In this document: piece by piece, positions 9,143-18,123 of the stretch | How the letters are laid out: every line of letters starts with the position of its first letter | How positions within the stretch are numbered: position 1 is the stretch's first letter | Source: an uncultured Lachnospiraceae bacterium | GTDB taxonomy: Bacteria; Bacillota; Clostridia; Lachnospirales; Lachnospiraceae | Assembly: GCA_900315055.1 (NCBI GenBank) | Contig: OMXP01000009.1 | Span: 1 to 56,818 of the forward strand | DNA: 56,818 nucleotides | Reading direction: 5' to 3' | Notes under the pieces: generated by a model | The model's database searches: none | Told to the model about the DNA's origin: nothing | The model's input: the letters and a program-made list of their open reading frames with translations, nothing else | Made by a program: the position numbers and the translations under genes

Positions 9143-9264
9143 CGAAAACTTCCCCTAAGAAAACCGGTCCATCAGTGGTTTGCCGCAGGTGCGGCGATAA
9201 AAAGTATAGCGCGTTTTTCCCTTGCGCGGCACTGCGGATTTGGCGGAATTCCCGGGGCATCCGG

Positions 9265-9462
9265 CTACAGGTTTCGCACTTTTGCCAGAACAGCATCGAA
9301 CTCCGAAACACCTTCGATGTAATCCTCAAAGACGAGCTCCGGATCCTTATGATGGAAGAACACGCACAGGCCGCACATGTCGCAGTCGTTGATGCAGTGA
9401 TATTTCTCCTGGATAAAGGCTCTGCGCTCCTCTTTCGTCGAGTTCGAAACCTTCGGTGCCAT
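9265..9462 (-). CDS. Small Cys-rich protein of unknown function
   Basis: The 65-residue protein contains HCINDCDMCGLCVFFHH, a tight cluster of four cysteines (Cx3Cx2Cx2C) flanked by histidines, followed by an acidic C-terminal region. It could bind zinc or an iron-sulfur cluster. I do not recognise the family. The ATG at 9462 has GGAGG 11 bases upstream. Longer in-frame readings run into the divergently transcribed TRIC gene, so the short form is chosen. The two genes share an intergenic gap of about 50 bases. Confidence 0.6.
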   Translation of the reverse strand: MAPKVSNSTKEERRAFIQEKYHCINDCDMCGLCVFFHHKDPELVFEDYIEGVSEFDAVLAKVRNL

Positions 9463-9514
9463 TTTGTGTACAGCCTCCCTGTCTGTTATCATGGGCAGGT
9501 GTGAGGTACCTGCC

Positions 9515-10192
9515 ATGGATCTTTTGCTTGCCATCTTTGACGTGATCGGAACGATCGCCTTTGCCATCTCCGGTGCGGTGTGCGCCATCCGCCACCGCAT
9601 GGACCTGTTCGGCGTGCTCTTTCTTGCCGTGATCACCGCTACCGGGGGCGGAATGCTCCGGGACCTGATCATGGGAAATATTCCGCCGGTCATGTTCCGG
9701 AACCCGCTCTACGTATTCCTGGCCACTCTGACAGGCCTTGCGGTCTTTCTCTTCACGCTCTTTTCAAGGCGTGCCGATCCCTCGCGCCTTCATCGCGCCG
9801 GCAGAGTCTTTGAACCGTTCCTCTTCTGGTCGGACACTCTGGGGCTTGCGGCCTTCACGGTGGACGGAGCCATGCTCGGCATCGCATCAAGCCACGGGGA
9901 CAACCTCTTTTTCGACACGACCCTCGCGTTCCTCACCGGCGTCGGCGGAGGGCTCCTCCGGGATCTTCTGTGCGCGCAGAAGCCCGACATCTTCACAAAG
10001 CACGTCTATGCCCTGGCCTCGATCATCGGAGGCCTTGCGGCATCCCTTGTGATCGACCTTGCGGGAGCCAAGAACACCGGCATGGTCACGGGGTTCCTCC
10101 TCGTCATTCTGATCCGGTTCCTCGCCCGGCACTTTCGCTGGAACCTGCCCCGGATCAGTCCATCTGAATCTGACAGCTCTGCATCGTCGTAA
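9515..10192 (+). CDS. TRIC cation channel family protein (UPF0126)
   Basis: The 225-residue membrane protein has two homologous three-helix repeats, each with the family's Gly-rich helix: TATGGGMLRDLIMG near residue 45 and TGVGGGLLRDLL near residue 142. Bacterial TRIC proteins form trimeric cation-permeable channels of uncertain physiological role. The ATG at 9515 has GAGG eight bases upstream. The 3' end overlaps the convergent nicotinamidase-like gene by 38 bases. Confidence 0.85.
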   Translation: MDLLLAIFDVIGTIAFAISGAVCAIRHRMDLFGVLFLAVITATGGGMLRDLIMGNIPPVMFRNPLYVFLATLTGLAVFLFTLFSRRADPSRLHRAGRVFEPFLFWSDTLGLAAFTVDGAMLGIASSHGDNLFFDTTLAFLTGVGGGLLRDLLCAQKPDIFTKHVYALASIIGGLAASLVIDLAGAKNTGMVTGFLLVILIRFLARHFRWNLPRISPSESDSSASS

Positions 10193-10682
10193 GCGCTGCC
10201 GCATGCTTTTCGGGTGTCACCCCGGCGCAGCAGGACGGATCGACCGCAATCCGCGCTTCCGGAAGATATGCCTTTAAGAGAAGTGCATTCGAGACGACGC
10301 AGATGTCCGTGCAGAGACCGACGAAGGTGAAGGTGACCTCTCCCTTTTCCGCCTCATAAATCTCCTTCATGCACTCCGCAAGAGCCGTCGATCCGAATGT
10401 CGGCTTGTCGAAGATGTGATCCGGAAGGAGCATTTCTGCAATCTCAGGCCGGATTTCCCACCCCTCTGTCCCCTGAATGCAGTGGGGCACCGGCAGGTAC
10501 TTCCCCTCCTGCGTCTCCAGGTAGTTCGTGGGGTGCGTATCACGGGTTGCAAAGATATCTTCCTTCGGATACGCCTTCATCTTTGCAATAACCGCGGGAA
10601 CAATGGCAACCGCCTCCTTCGTCCCAAGGGCTCCGTCGATAAAATCGTTCTGCATGTCGATCACAACCAGAATGTTTCTCAT
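10155..10682 (-). CDS. Nicotinamidase-like cysteine hydrolase
   Basis: The 175-residue protein belongs to the isochorismatase/nicotinamidase fold. The expected catalytic triad is present as Asp9 (VVIDMQNDF), Lys93 (FDKPTFGS) and Cys128 (GLCTDICV). The metal ligands match nicotinamidases: DTHP (Asp48, His50) and PHCIQGTEG (His67). It probably turns nicotinamide into nicotinate for NAD salvage, though other amides are possible. Its start overlaps the stop of the M20 peptidase gene by four bases (ATGA), so it ends a four-gene operon headed by a LysR gene. Confidence 0.82.
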   Translation of the reverse strand: MRNILVVIDMQNDFIDGALGTKEAVAIVPAVIAKMKAYPKEDIFATRDTHPTNYLETQEGKYLPVPHCIQGTEGWEIRPEIAEMLLPDHIFDKPTFGSTALAECMKEIYEAEKGEVTFTFVGLCTDICVVSNALLLKAYLPEARIAVDPSCCAGVTPEKHAAALTTMQSCQIQMD

Positions 10683-11845
10683 TTCTCTTTCTCCTCACAC
10701 TGTGCTTCCACCACCTGGATCGCAAGGGCAAGACCTGCTGTAAGGCTGTCCTTTTCGATCCACTCTCCTCTTGTGTGGGCTCCGCCGCCCCGGATGGTTC
10801 CAAGGGTCACCGACGGGATCCCGTCTGCAAGAAAGATGTTCGCATCGGACGAGATCGGCTCGTTCGAGGGCTCCTCTCCCGTCACCTCTTTGACGCACGC
10901 CCCGTTCCTTGCAACAAAGCGCTGCAGTGCCTCTCTGTCCCCGTCTGCCGCATTGGCCGGGCGGATCCCGAGAACCTCCACGGAAACCTCACCGGGAAGG
11001 TCCTGTGCCTTCTTCATCACGTCCTCGAACCGCTGCCTCATGATCTCCATGCAGGAGCCGCTCTCAGACCGGTATTCATAAAGGCAGGAGGCCTCGGCGG
11101 CGATCGTATTCACCGAGGTGCCGCCAGAGATCTTGCCAACGTTGCAGGTGGTCTTTGCCGCTGCAGGAAGCTCGATGCCGTACAGCATCTCCACGATCCT
11201 GCAGAGGAGCTCGATCGCATTCGGGGATCCGAAGTCGTGGTAGGAGTGGCCGCCTTTTGTCCGGACGCTGATCCTGCAGCGGTACGATCCCACCGAGGTG
11301 CCGGTGCACTGGGGGATGTAGAGATCAAAGGTGGTAAAGGACAGGGTCCTTTCGCCATATGTCTCATACAGGGCGCGGGATCCCCTGAGGTTCCCGAAAC
11401 CCTCCTCCCCGACGCTTGCCGCAAAAAGAAGAGAGACCGGAGGAACCCACTGCTCACTCACGCACCGCCGTATGAAGTGCCGTGCGGCAAACAGGAGATT
11501 CACAAGGTTTGCGCTGTCGTCTCCGACGCCCGGGCAGTACAGCTTCGCATCATCCTCTCTAAGTTCCATCGGCTCCGTGTCCGGAAAGACCGTATCGAGA
11601 TGGGCGGAGAAGATCCGCACCCTGTCCGTCTTCCCCGGGATCAGGAGACTTACATTCCCGGAGGGCTCGAGACGGACACGGCAGAGAGCCTCTGCCCCCT
11701 CGTCCTTAACCATCGTCTCAAGCCAGTCATACACGAAGCGGCTCCTTGCCTCCTCGTGAAGGGATGGCGCGGGGATTTCGCAGAGCTCCCGTAGAAGAGA
11801 AAGCTGTTCTGTCTGCTGTTCCTGTAGATTCAAATCCTCTTCCAT
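10679..11845 (-). CDS. M20 family metallopeptidase (peptidase T-like)
   Basis: The 388-residue product keeps the two-zinc centre of M20 peptidases: HLDTVFP (His82, Asp84), GVGDDSAN (Asp109), GEEGFGN (Glu147/148), SSDANIF and the C-terminal HTRGEW. It should remove amino acids from short peptides or amides in the cytoplasm; the exact substrate is not evident. It lies nine bases behind the DUF554 gene and overlaps the nicotinamidase-like gene by four bases, all under one LysR gene. Confidence 0.85.
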   Translation of the reverse strand: MEEDLNLQEQQTEQLSLLRELCEIPAPSLHEEARSRFVYDWLETMVKDEGAEALCRVRLEPSGNVSLLIPGKTDRVRIFSAHLDTVFPDTEPMELREDDAKLYCPGVGDDSANLVNLLFAARHFIRRCVSEQWVPPVSLLFAASVGEEGFGNLRGSRALYETYGERTLSFTTFDLYIPQCTGTSVGSYRCRISVRTKGGHSYHDFGSPNAIELLCRIVEMLYGIELPAAAKTTCNVGKISGGTSVNTIAAEASCLYEYRSESGSCMEIMRQRFEDVMKKAQDLPGEVSVEVLGIRPANAADGDREALQRFVARNGACVKEVTGEEPSNEPISSDANIFLADGIPSVTLGTIRGGGAHTRGEWIEKDSLTAGLALAIQVVEAQCEEKEK

Positions 11846-11854
11846 TACAACTCC

Positions 11855-12577
11855 TCAGAATCCCGGGATAAAGGCCAGGATCACGGCAAAGATCAGGGAC
11901 GGAAGCATGTTGGCTACGGAGACCTTCCGGGGGAAGATCAGGTTGATACCGACACAGGTGATGAGGGCTGCCCCGACATAGGAGAGATTGCTCATCGTCT
12001 GGTTCGTCATGAGCGGGGCCGCCAGGCGGGCAAGGAGCGTCACGACGCCCTGCAGGATCGCCACCGGAATCGCGGAGAATGCGGTGCCGATGCCGAGGGC
12101 CGAGGCCATCGCGATGATGATCACGAAGTCGAGGATGGATTTCGTGAACAGGATGCTGTGGTCGGCATAGATCCCGTCCTCGATGGAGCCGACAATCGCC
12201 ATCGCCCCGATGCAGACCGTAAGGGATGCCGTGACAAAGGCGTTCACGAACGAGGCATCGTCCGCGTTGCCGCTCTTTTCCTTCAGGTACACTCCGAACT
12301 TTTCCAGCTTCCCCTCAAGGTCAATGATCCCGCCAAGGACGGAGCCCGCGATGAGGCTTAAAATCATCATCATGGTGCCCTGCGTCTTAATGCCGCTCTG
12401 TGTCACCACGAGCATGTGCTGCATCACGCCGCCGATACCGATAAAGAGCGTCATCACCCCGCAGGCGGACAGCAGGGTTTTCTGTACACGGTCCGGCAGT
12501 GCCTTCCCGGCAAAGCGGCCGATCAGGGCTCCCGCCACGATGGCGAGCGCATCAACAATGGTTCCAAGTCCCGGCAT
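11855..12577 (-). CDS. DUF554 family membrane protein
   Basis: The 240-residue protein has about seven hydrophobic segments and the DUF554 (YdfK-like) N-terminus GTIVDALAIVAGALIG. The family is thought to be transport-related but has no agreed substrate. The start codon overlaps the stop of the upstream LysR gene by one base. Its location between a LysR regulator and a peptidase gene suggests export or uptake of a peptide or amino acid (inference). Confidence 0.8.
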   Translation of the reverse strand: MPGLGTIVDALAIVAGALIGRFAGKALPDRVQKTLLSACGVMTLFIGIGGVMQHMLVVTQSGIKTQGTMMMILSLIAGSVLGGIIDLEGKLEKFGVYLKEKSGNADDASFVNAFVTASLTVCIGAMAIVGSIEDGIYADHSILFTKSILDFVIIIAMASALGIGTAFSAIPVAILQGVVTLLARLAAPLMTNQTMSNLSYVGAALITCVGINLIFPRKVSVANMLPSLIFAVILAFIPGF

Positions 12578-13413
12578 CAGGCGAACACTTTCCGGAACGA
12601 GGGCTCCTCGCTCCTTTTGCAGACAAGATAGTAGGTGACATTGACCTCCGGATCCTCGATGGGCACCGCAACGCGGTTGTCGTCCTTTCGCTCGGCGCTG
12701 TTCATCGTCAGATCGGTCACAAAGCAGGGAAGGACGGAGTTCAGCATGAGCTCCTGGAAGCTGTAGCGGTCACTCTGCACGAGGAACCGCGAGTCCGGCA
12801 TCTTCTCCCGCACGATCTTTGCCCAGAAGCCGATGTCGGAAAACAGAAGCATGTTCTGGCCATTGAGGTCGACAAGGTGAAGACTCTTCCTTCCGGCAAA
12901 GGGGTGATCCTTTGGCAGATAGAACATCAGGTGCTCCTCGCTGCTTCTCTTGCTGTAAAGGCGCGTATCGTCCGGCTTTCCCGGCAGGATGATGAGCTGA
13001 TAGGTGCCGCCAAACAGCCCCTCGAGAAGCTGCTCCGGAAGACGAAGCTCTGTCGTGATCGCCTTCTCCGGAAACGCCATCTGAACTTTCCGGATCAGAT
13101 CCGGGAGTTCCACCGCCGCCGAGGTGCCGATCATGATGGTCCGGTTCTGCCGGTCATAGGAGCGCACGCGCTTGATCATCTCATCACTCTGATGGAGCAG
13201 GCGCTCGATCTCGTCGGCGGCAACCCGCCCGTTGTCGTTCAGGCTGATGCTGTTTCTCGTCCGGTCAAAGAGCGGAACGCCGAATACGTCCTCGGCCTTC
13301 TTCATCGCTCTCGTAATGGTCGGCTGGGAGATGTTGTACTCCTCTGCGACCTGCGTCAGCGTGCCACACCGTGCAAACGCGGCAAAATACTGCATATCCT
13401 CATAGGTGAGCAT
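12577..13413 (-). CDS. LysR family transcriptional regulator
   Basis: The 278-residue protein has an N-terminal winged helix (MLTYEDMQYFAAFAR, then SQPTITRAMKKAE as recognition helix) and a LysR substrate-binding domain. The start at 13413 has GGAGG; an in-frame extension to 13464 does not. It heads the operon with DUF554, M20 and nicotinamidase-like genes and is divergent from two flavoprotein genes. A perfect T-N11-A type inverted repeat at 13531-13546 is the likely operator, so it may control both directions. Confidence 0.88.
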   Translation of the reverse strand: MLTYEDMQYFAAFARCGTLTQVAEEYNISQPTITRAMKKAEDVFGVPLFDRTRNSISLNDNGRVAADEIERLLHQSDEMIKRVRSYDRQNRTIMIGTSAAVELPDLIRKVQMAFPEKAITTELRLPEQLLEGLFGGTYQLIILPGKPDDTRLYSKRSSEEHLMFYLPKDHPFAGRKSLHLVDLNGQNMLLFSDIGFWAKIVREKMPDSRFLVQSDRYSFQELMLNSVLPCFVTDLTMNSAERKDDNRVAVPIEDPEVNVTYYLVCKRSEEPSFRKVFA

Positions 13414-13530
13414 GGCTTCCTCCGATCTTATAATTTCCGGCTGTTGCACATGAGTATACCGCACCTTCCCCCTTACCTCAATCTGCTATCTATCATCTGA
13501 AACCTGCATTCCGTTCTCTCTGCACGAAAA

Positions 13531-13546
13531 TGAATACTGCTATTCA
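13531..13546. promoter_or_regulatory. Candidate LysR operator (T-N11-A inverted repeat)
   Basis: TGAATA-ctgc-TATTCA is a perfect 6-4-6 inverted repeat and contains the T-N11-A core used by LysR proteins. It sits in the 212-base gap between the LysR gene and the divergent flavoprotein gene. Confidence 0.5.
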
Positions 13547-13560
13547 AAACCGGCAGAGTC

Positions 13561-13592
13561 AGAGCCCGATTTCCCGTTGAAATCGGGGCTCT
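13561..13592 (+). promoter_or_regulatory. Leader hairpin upstream of the iron-sulfur flavoprotein gene
   Basis: AGAGCCCGATTTC (13561-13573) pairs with GAAATCGGGGCTCT (13579-13592) with one bulged base and a five-base loop. No T-run follows on the plus strand, so it is not a standard terminator. It lies 34 bases before the start codon. Confidence 0.45.
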
Positions 13593-13625
13593 GTCGACGT
13601 ACCATTTCAGGAGGAGGAAACAGAA

Positions 13626-14243
13626 ATGAAGGTTCTCATGATCAACGGCAGCCCCGATATCAGCGGCTGCATTCACACGGCAATGGAACTTGCGGCGGAG
13701 GAGCTGAAGAAGGAAGGCATCGAGTCTGAGGAGCTCATCGTCGGGAATAAGGACATCCGCGGATGTATTGGGTGCCGCCGCTGTAAGACCACCGGAAAGT
13801 GCGTCTTCAATGACATCGTCAATGAGACGGCACCGAAACTCAAAGAGGCAGACGGCATCATCATCGGCACCCCGGTCTTCTACGGCACGCCCAACGGCAC
13901 CATCCTCTCCTTCCTGCAGCGCCTCTTCTACAGCTGCGGGCTGGATCTGCACATGAAGGTCGGTGCCTCCATCGTCTCCTGCCGCCGCACCGGCAACAGC
14001 GCGGTCTTCGAGACCATGAACCAGTTCTTCGGCATCAACGGTATGCCGACTGTTCCCTCGACCTACTGGAACGATGTCCACGGCTATCATAAGGAGGACG
14101 TCCTTGCCGATGAAGAGGGCATTGAGACCATCCGCAACATGGCCCGCAACATGGCTTTCCTGATGAAGAGCATTCAGGACGGAAAGAAGACCTACGGCCT
14201 TCCGGATACGCCGCACGAACATTTCACGAACTTTATACGTTAA
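13626..14243 (+). CDS. Iron-sulfur flavoprotein (NADPH-dependent FMN reductase fold)
   Basis: The 205-residue protein starts with the flavodoxin-like MINGSPDISG loop and carries a compact cysteine motif, Cys47-x2-Cys50-x2-Cys53-x5-Cys59 (CIGCRRC then KC). This is the pattern that binds a [4Fe-4S] cluster in archaeal and clostridial Isf proteins. These pass electrons between ferredoxin and oxygen, peroxide or other acceptors. It has a GGAGGAGG site and is followed 15 bases later by a flavodoxin gene, so the two may work as an electron-transfer pair. Confidence 0.85.
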   Translation: MKVLMINGSPDISGCIHTAMELAAEELKKEGIESEELIVGNKDIRGCIGCRRCKTTGKCVFNDIVNETAPKLKEADGIIIGTPVFYGTPNGTILSFLQRLFYSCGLDLHMKVGASIVSCRRTGNSAVFETMNQFFGINGMPTVPSTYWNDVHGYHKEDVLADEEGIETIRNMARNMAFLMKSIQDGKKTYGLPDTPHEHFTNFIR

Positions 14244-14258
14244 AGAAAGGAACTGCAT

Positions 14259-14708
14259 ATGAAGAAACTTGTCACCTGGTTTTCCGCAGGCGGTGTCACC
14301 GCAAAGAAGGCAAAGGCCCTCGCAAAGGCAGCAGACGCAGACCTGCATGAGATCGTGCCGAAGGAAAAGTACACCGGAGCAGACCTGGACTGGACCAATA
14401 AGAACAGCCGCTGCTCGAGAGAGAATGCGGATCCCACATCCCGCCCGGCTCTTGCCGAGGAGAAGACGGACCTGTCCGCCTACGATGTCATCTACATCGG
14501 CTTCCCCATCTGGTGGGGCGTTGCACCGCGCATCATCAATACGTTCATTGAGAGCAACGATCTTGCCGGCAAGAAGATCGTCCTGTTTGCCACCTCCGGC
14601 GGCACCGGCATCAGCATGGCAAAGGATGCCCTGCAGAAGACCTATCCGGATCTCGACATCGAGGCGGCAGCCCTTGTCAACGGCGCCGTGGCGAAAGATC
14701 TGATCTGA
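14259..14708 (+). CDS. Flavodoxin family protein
   Basis: The 149-residue cytoplasmic protein has the flavodoxin_4-type layout: a phosphate-binding N-terminal strand-loop that reads TWFSAGGVTAKKAK, IGFPIWWGVAP, and a C-terminal TSGGTGISMAKD loop. It should carry FMN and act as a one- or two-electron carrier or quinone/flavin reductase. It ends the two-gene unit with the iron-sulfur flavoprotein and is followed by a strong terminator. Confidence 0.85.
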   Translation: MKKLVTWFSAGGVTAKKAKALAKAADADLHEIVPKEKYTGADLDWTNKNSRCSRENADPTSRPALAEEKTDLSAYDVIYIGFPIWWGVAPRIINTFIESNDLAGKKIVLFATSGGTGISMAKDALQKTYPDLDIEAAALVNGAVAKDLI

Positions 14709-14735
14709 ACAGATTGAAATAAAAGCCTAAGCAAA

Positions 14736-14777
14736 AGCGGTGAGAGATGGACCCGGTCCGTCTCTCACCGCTTTTTT
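14736..14777 (+). terminator. Rho-independent terminator of the flavoprotein pair
   Basis: AGCGGTGAGAGATGG (14736-14750) pairs with CCGTCTCTCACCGCT (14758-14772), with one mismatch-like step near the loop, and is followed by TTTTTT. It is 28 bases beyond the stop codon. Confidence 0.92.
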
Positions 14778-14798
14778 CGTATCTTCGAATGGTTTGCC

Positions 14799-17297
14799 TT
14801 AATCCTGCTGCATCGAAGGATCCATGAGTTCCATGATGACGTCACCGCTGCTGTTCATCGCATAGAGGTAGTTGCCACCGGTTGCCAGGATCACCTCCTG
14901 CCCGGGGATGGAAACGTCGAGTCCCTCCGGCATCGTAAAGAGAATCTCACCGCTTTCCGCATCGACGACGATCTCCTTCTGATCCGTTGCGACGACAGAA
15001 ATGCCGTCGGTCTCCCAGTTGTAGGCATACTCACCGGACATGTACAGCTCTCCGTCCTTAAAGACCATGCCCTCGCCCGGGGCATCATAGCCGTTTGGAT
15101 AGCAGCTTGCGGTGAAGATCCCGTATCCCGCGCAGGTCATCTCGTCCGCAGCATCCGACGGATATCCGGACAGATCCATCTCCACCCGGTCCCCGTGGGT
15201 CATGCTGTCCGCAACAAATGTATCCCCGTTAAGGAACCCCAGGTAGAAAGCACCGTCGGAGGATTCCGCCGTCCCGTCGTAGGAGGTTTCCCCGCAGGAC
15301 AGAACATACGTATACGGTGTTCCCTCCTCCGAGGTGAGATCCTGCGTATCCGTGTCCTCCCGCACATGCCTTGCGCCGTCCGCATCGGTCAGAGTGTAAT
15401 ACACGTGCCCGTCCGGTGCCACGTTCTGGCTGGAGATCGAATCACCTTTTTCCGTGAGAAGCGTGTTGGTCTCATAGTCCAGCGCAAAGTCCGCGCTCGA
15501 CCAGTCGTCCGTATTCTGCACCGACCCGAACACGAGGTGCCTTGCCGGATAGACCGCATAGACGGAAAGGCCAAGGTTCTCCGGTGTCAGGCCATCCAGC
15601 AGGTCATAAACTCCATCCGGCAGCATCGAGCGGTCCGCGATCTTCTTCCCGTTCTCATCAAAGAGCACCTCCGAACTGTTTCCACCCCATGCATGGAAAA
15701 TCCCATCCGATGCATAGCTTGCCGTCAGCCCCTCGCTGTTCAGATCAATCGTCCCGCTCTTATTCCCGTCCGCATCACAGATCGTAATGACGTCCCCTGT
15801 GTCGCAGACAAACACGTGGGACCCGACAAGGTAGACGGAATCGCCGGGGTCATAGTTCGTAACCGACCCGTCCTCATACAGTGCAAACGTCTGCGTCCCG
15901 TCATAGGAGGACGCAAGGTACCTTCCATTGTCCTCATCGATCTCATCATAGGGCGGGTCAAGAAGCCAGGTACCCTCTTTCAGGTCGTACAGTCCGTACC
16001 CTTTCGTCCTGGTGTCGTAGAGAATCTGCGGCTCTGTGGTATCCGCGACGGAAAGCCAGCCGCCGGTTGTCGTCACGTGATCGATCGAGCCGGTCTTTTT
16101 CAGGTCCCCGTCAAGGATCGTGACGCCGTCATCTTCTCCGCAGGCCTGCCGCCTGTCGAGAAGAAGTGCTTCGTTATCTCCAAGATCAAAGGATCCGCTG
16201 TCCACCTCTTCTGCAAGAGGCTCTGCAGGAACCGTCTCAGTGCTGTCCACCTTCATCACCGGGACATACCCGAGTGCCTGAATCAGCTCCTGTCCTGCTT
16301 TCGTCTGCAGCCAGTCACAGATCTTCTTCGCATCCCCGGTCTCATCGCTTCGGATCGCCGCAAAGAAGTCATTGACGTACGGATAGGTGCCGTCCTGAAT
16401 CGTGCTGTTGGACGGTGCGACGCCGTCAATCGAGACGAGCTGCAGGTCCGGCAGGTCGTTCATGCGGCTTACATAGAAGTACACGGAGTAGCCAAGCGCT
16501 GACCCCGAGTTGTCATAGCTTCGGACCACGTCGAGGAGCTCTCCCATGCCGCTGATCTGCTGATAGGAGGGTGCGTCCATCATCGGGGTATCCTTCATGA
16601 CGAGCTTGTCCATGAGAGCCTGTGAGCCGGAGCCCTGCTCCCTCTGAAACGCGGTGATCGCCTGATTGTTTCCGCCAAGCTCCGACCAGTTCCTAATCGA
16701 GCCGGAATAGATCCCGACCACCTCGTCCCCGGTCAGGTCCTTCACCGGATTGCTCCTATTCTCGAGAAACACCAGCGCGTCCCGCCCGATCGCGGTCATC
16801 TCATAGTCCACGCCGGAGCTTTTTAGGTCATTCAGGACGTCCTGGGATGGCTCATAGGCAAGAATCAGCGTGTTTGTCGGTCCATCCGAGGTTGTCAGGT
16901 CGTAGTAGCACTGATTGGTCTTCGTGTGCGTGATCGCATTCCTTGCCTCTTCTTCATCTGCTCCCGTGCAGAGCTCATAGAGCGCATAGGAGAGCGGAAG
17001 CGTTGCAGTCGAACCGTCCAGATGCGGGAAGTCCGCAGGGTCGTCATAGTGCGGAAGGCCCGAGGTATCGATGGACGAGAGAATATCCTCCGTGGTCTCC
17101 TCATTCTCCTGTGTCGTCTCCTCACGGGTCTCTTCCGTTCCCTTTGTCGACTCCTCAGCGGCCCCCTCCGTCGTCTCCGCAGTCGTACTCTGTGTCGTTC
17201 TCTTCTCGGCGCTGTTCTCACCTGTCCCGCAGGCGCAAAGAAGCATCGTGCAGGCAGAGAGCGCAAGTGCCAGAAGCCTTTCCGTTCCTTTTTTCAT
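14799..17297 (-). CDS. PstS-like substrate-binding lipoprotein fused to a WG-repeat/propeller-like domain
   Basis: The 832-residue protein has a lipoprotein signal peptide (LCAC near residue 20), a Glu/Thr-rich linker, and a phosphate-binding-protein-like domain at about 75-375. That domain has SIRNWSELGG and REQGSGSQALM near the ligand site. The rest (about 380-830) is rich in repeated Asp-Gly-x-aromatic strands such as GYGLYDLKEGTWLL, resembling WG repeats or a beta propeller. Stand-alone PstS is about 300 residues, so the C-terminal half is an added module. The start at 17297 has GGAGG. No pstCAB genes are next to it, so a sensory or scaffolding role outside the cell is possible. Confidence 0.78.
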   Translation of the reverse strand: MKKGTERLLALALSACTMLLCACGTGENSAEKRTTQSTTAETTEGAAEESTKGTEETREETTQENEETTEDILSSIDTSGLPHYDDPADFPHLDGSTATLPLSYALYELCTGADEEEARNAITHTKTNQCYYDLTTSDGPTNTLILAYEPSQDVLNDLKSSGVDYEMTAIGRDALVFLENRSNPVKDLTGDEVVGIYSGSIRNWSELGGNNQAITAFQREQGSGSQALMDKLVMKDTPMMDAPSYQQISGMGELLDVVRSYDNSGSALGYSVYFYVSRMNDLPDLQLVSIDGVAPSNSTIQDGTYPYVNDFFAAIRSDETGDAKKICDWLQTKAGQELIQALGYVPVMKVDSTETVPAEPLAEEVDSGSFDLGDNEALLLDRRQACGEDDGVTILDGDLKKTGSIDHVTTTGGWLSVADTTEPQILYDTRTKGYGLYDLKEGTWLLDPPYDEIDEDNGRYLASSYDGTQTFALYEDGSVTNYDPGDSVYLVGSHVFVCDTGDVITICDADGNKSGTIDLNSEGLTASYASDGIFHAWGGNSSEVLFDENGKKIADRSMLPDGVYDLLDGLTPENLGLSVYAVYPARHLVFGSVQNTDDWSSADFALDYETNTLLTEKGDSISSQNVAPDGHVYYTLTDADGARHVREDTDTQDLTSEEGTPYTYVLSCGETSYDGTAESSDGAFYLGFLNGDTFVADSMTHGDRVEMDLSGYPSDAADEMTCAGYGIFTASCYPNGYDAPGEGMVFKDGELYMSGEYAYNWETDGISVVATDQKEIVVDAESGEILFTMPEGLDVSIPGQEVILATGGNYLYAMNSSGDVIMELMDPSMQQD

Positions 17298-17331
17298 ACC
17301 CATACCTCCTGCCACCATCATACCAGATGTC

Positions 17332-18123
17332 TCACACGCCGGCACCCTCCTGCGCTTCCTTCAGAAAGACCAGGGCCCTGTCCGTGGAATACTCCTCCCG
17401 GTACCGGTAACCTCCGACCTCAAAGGCGCGAAGACTGTCCATGAGATCCGAAAGATCCTCCGGTCTTCTGACCTCAGGTCTCTTCTTTGCAAGGAAGGAG
17501 ACCATGTCACCGCGCGCCATCTTTGCCCGGACACCCTTCTGCACCACGTGGCCATTTACCAGCTCCCCGAAGATACAGGTGATGTAGATGTCCTGCGGTG
17601 TAAGATACGGCTCGATAACAGAGGCATATTCGCGGGATGCGAGGTTTACGATGATGCGGTCGGGATCCCGCACTTCCCGGCAGATCGCATCGCCCCAGAA
17701 ATCGTAGAGATCTTTGTATCCTTCCATCTTTATCTTTGCCTGCATCTCGAGGCGGTACGGCACAACGCCGTCCAGCGGACGCAGAACCCCGTAGACCCCG
17801 GACAGGATCCGGAGGTGCTCCTGTATGTAGGAAAGGGCTTCATCCGTGAACACCCGCGGGGCCATGTAGGTGTACTGAATCCCGTCGTACGAGAGGATCG
17901 CAGGCGTCAGGTTCGCCCGAAGGTCCATGTCCTGGAGCCTAAGGCTGTTTTCCCCTGCGATCTTCTCATTGCAGGCAAGAAGGCGGCGAAGCTCCTCAAA
18001 GGAGAGTCCCTGAAGATATGACCGAAGTTTCTCCGCCCGGTCCAGGAACACGGGCAGGTCCTTCGGAGCAAAGTCGTCGGTGTCGATGCGCATCTTTTTG
18101 GCGGGGGAAATGAGGATCTTCAT
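17332..18123 (-). CDS. yaaA: Peroxide stress protein YaaA
   Basis: The 263-residue protein matches the YaaA (DUF328) family from end to end: MKILISPAKKM at the start, YDGIQYTYMAPRVF near residue 97, LSGVYGVLRPLDG near 123 and the IVNLASREYASV stretch near 175. YaaA lowers free iron and limits DNA damage under peroxide stress. The start at 18123 overlaps the stop of the racemase-like gene by four bases (ATGA), which indicates translational coupling. An extension to 18180 would lie within that gene. Confidence 0.9.
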   Translation of the reverse strand: MKILISPAKKMRIDTDDFAPKDLPVFLDRAEKLRSYLQGLSFEELRRLLACNEKIAGENSLRLQDMDLRANLTPAILSYDGIQYTYMAPRVFTDEALSYIQEHLRILSGVYGVLRPLDGVVPYRLEMQAKIKMEGYKDLYDFWGDAICREVRDPDRIIVNLASREYASVIEPYLTPQDIYITCIFGELVNGHVVQKGVRAKMARGDMVSFLAKKRPEVRRPEDLSDLMDSLRAFEVGGYRYREEYSTDRALVFLKEAQEGAGV

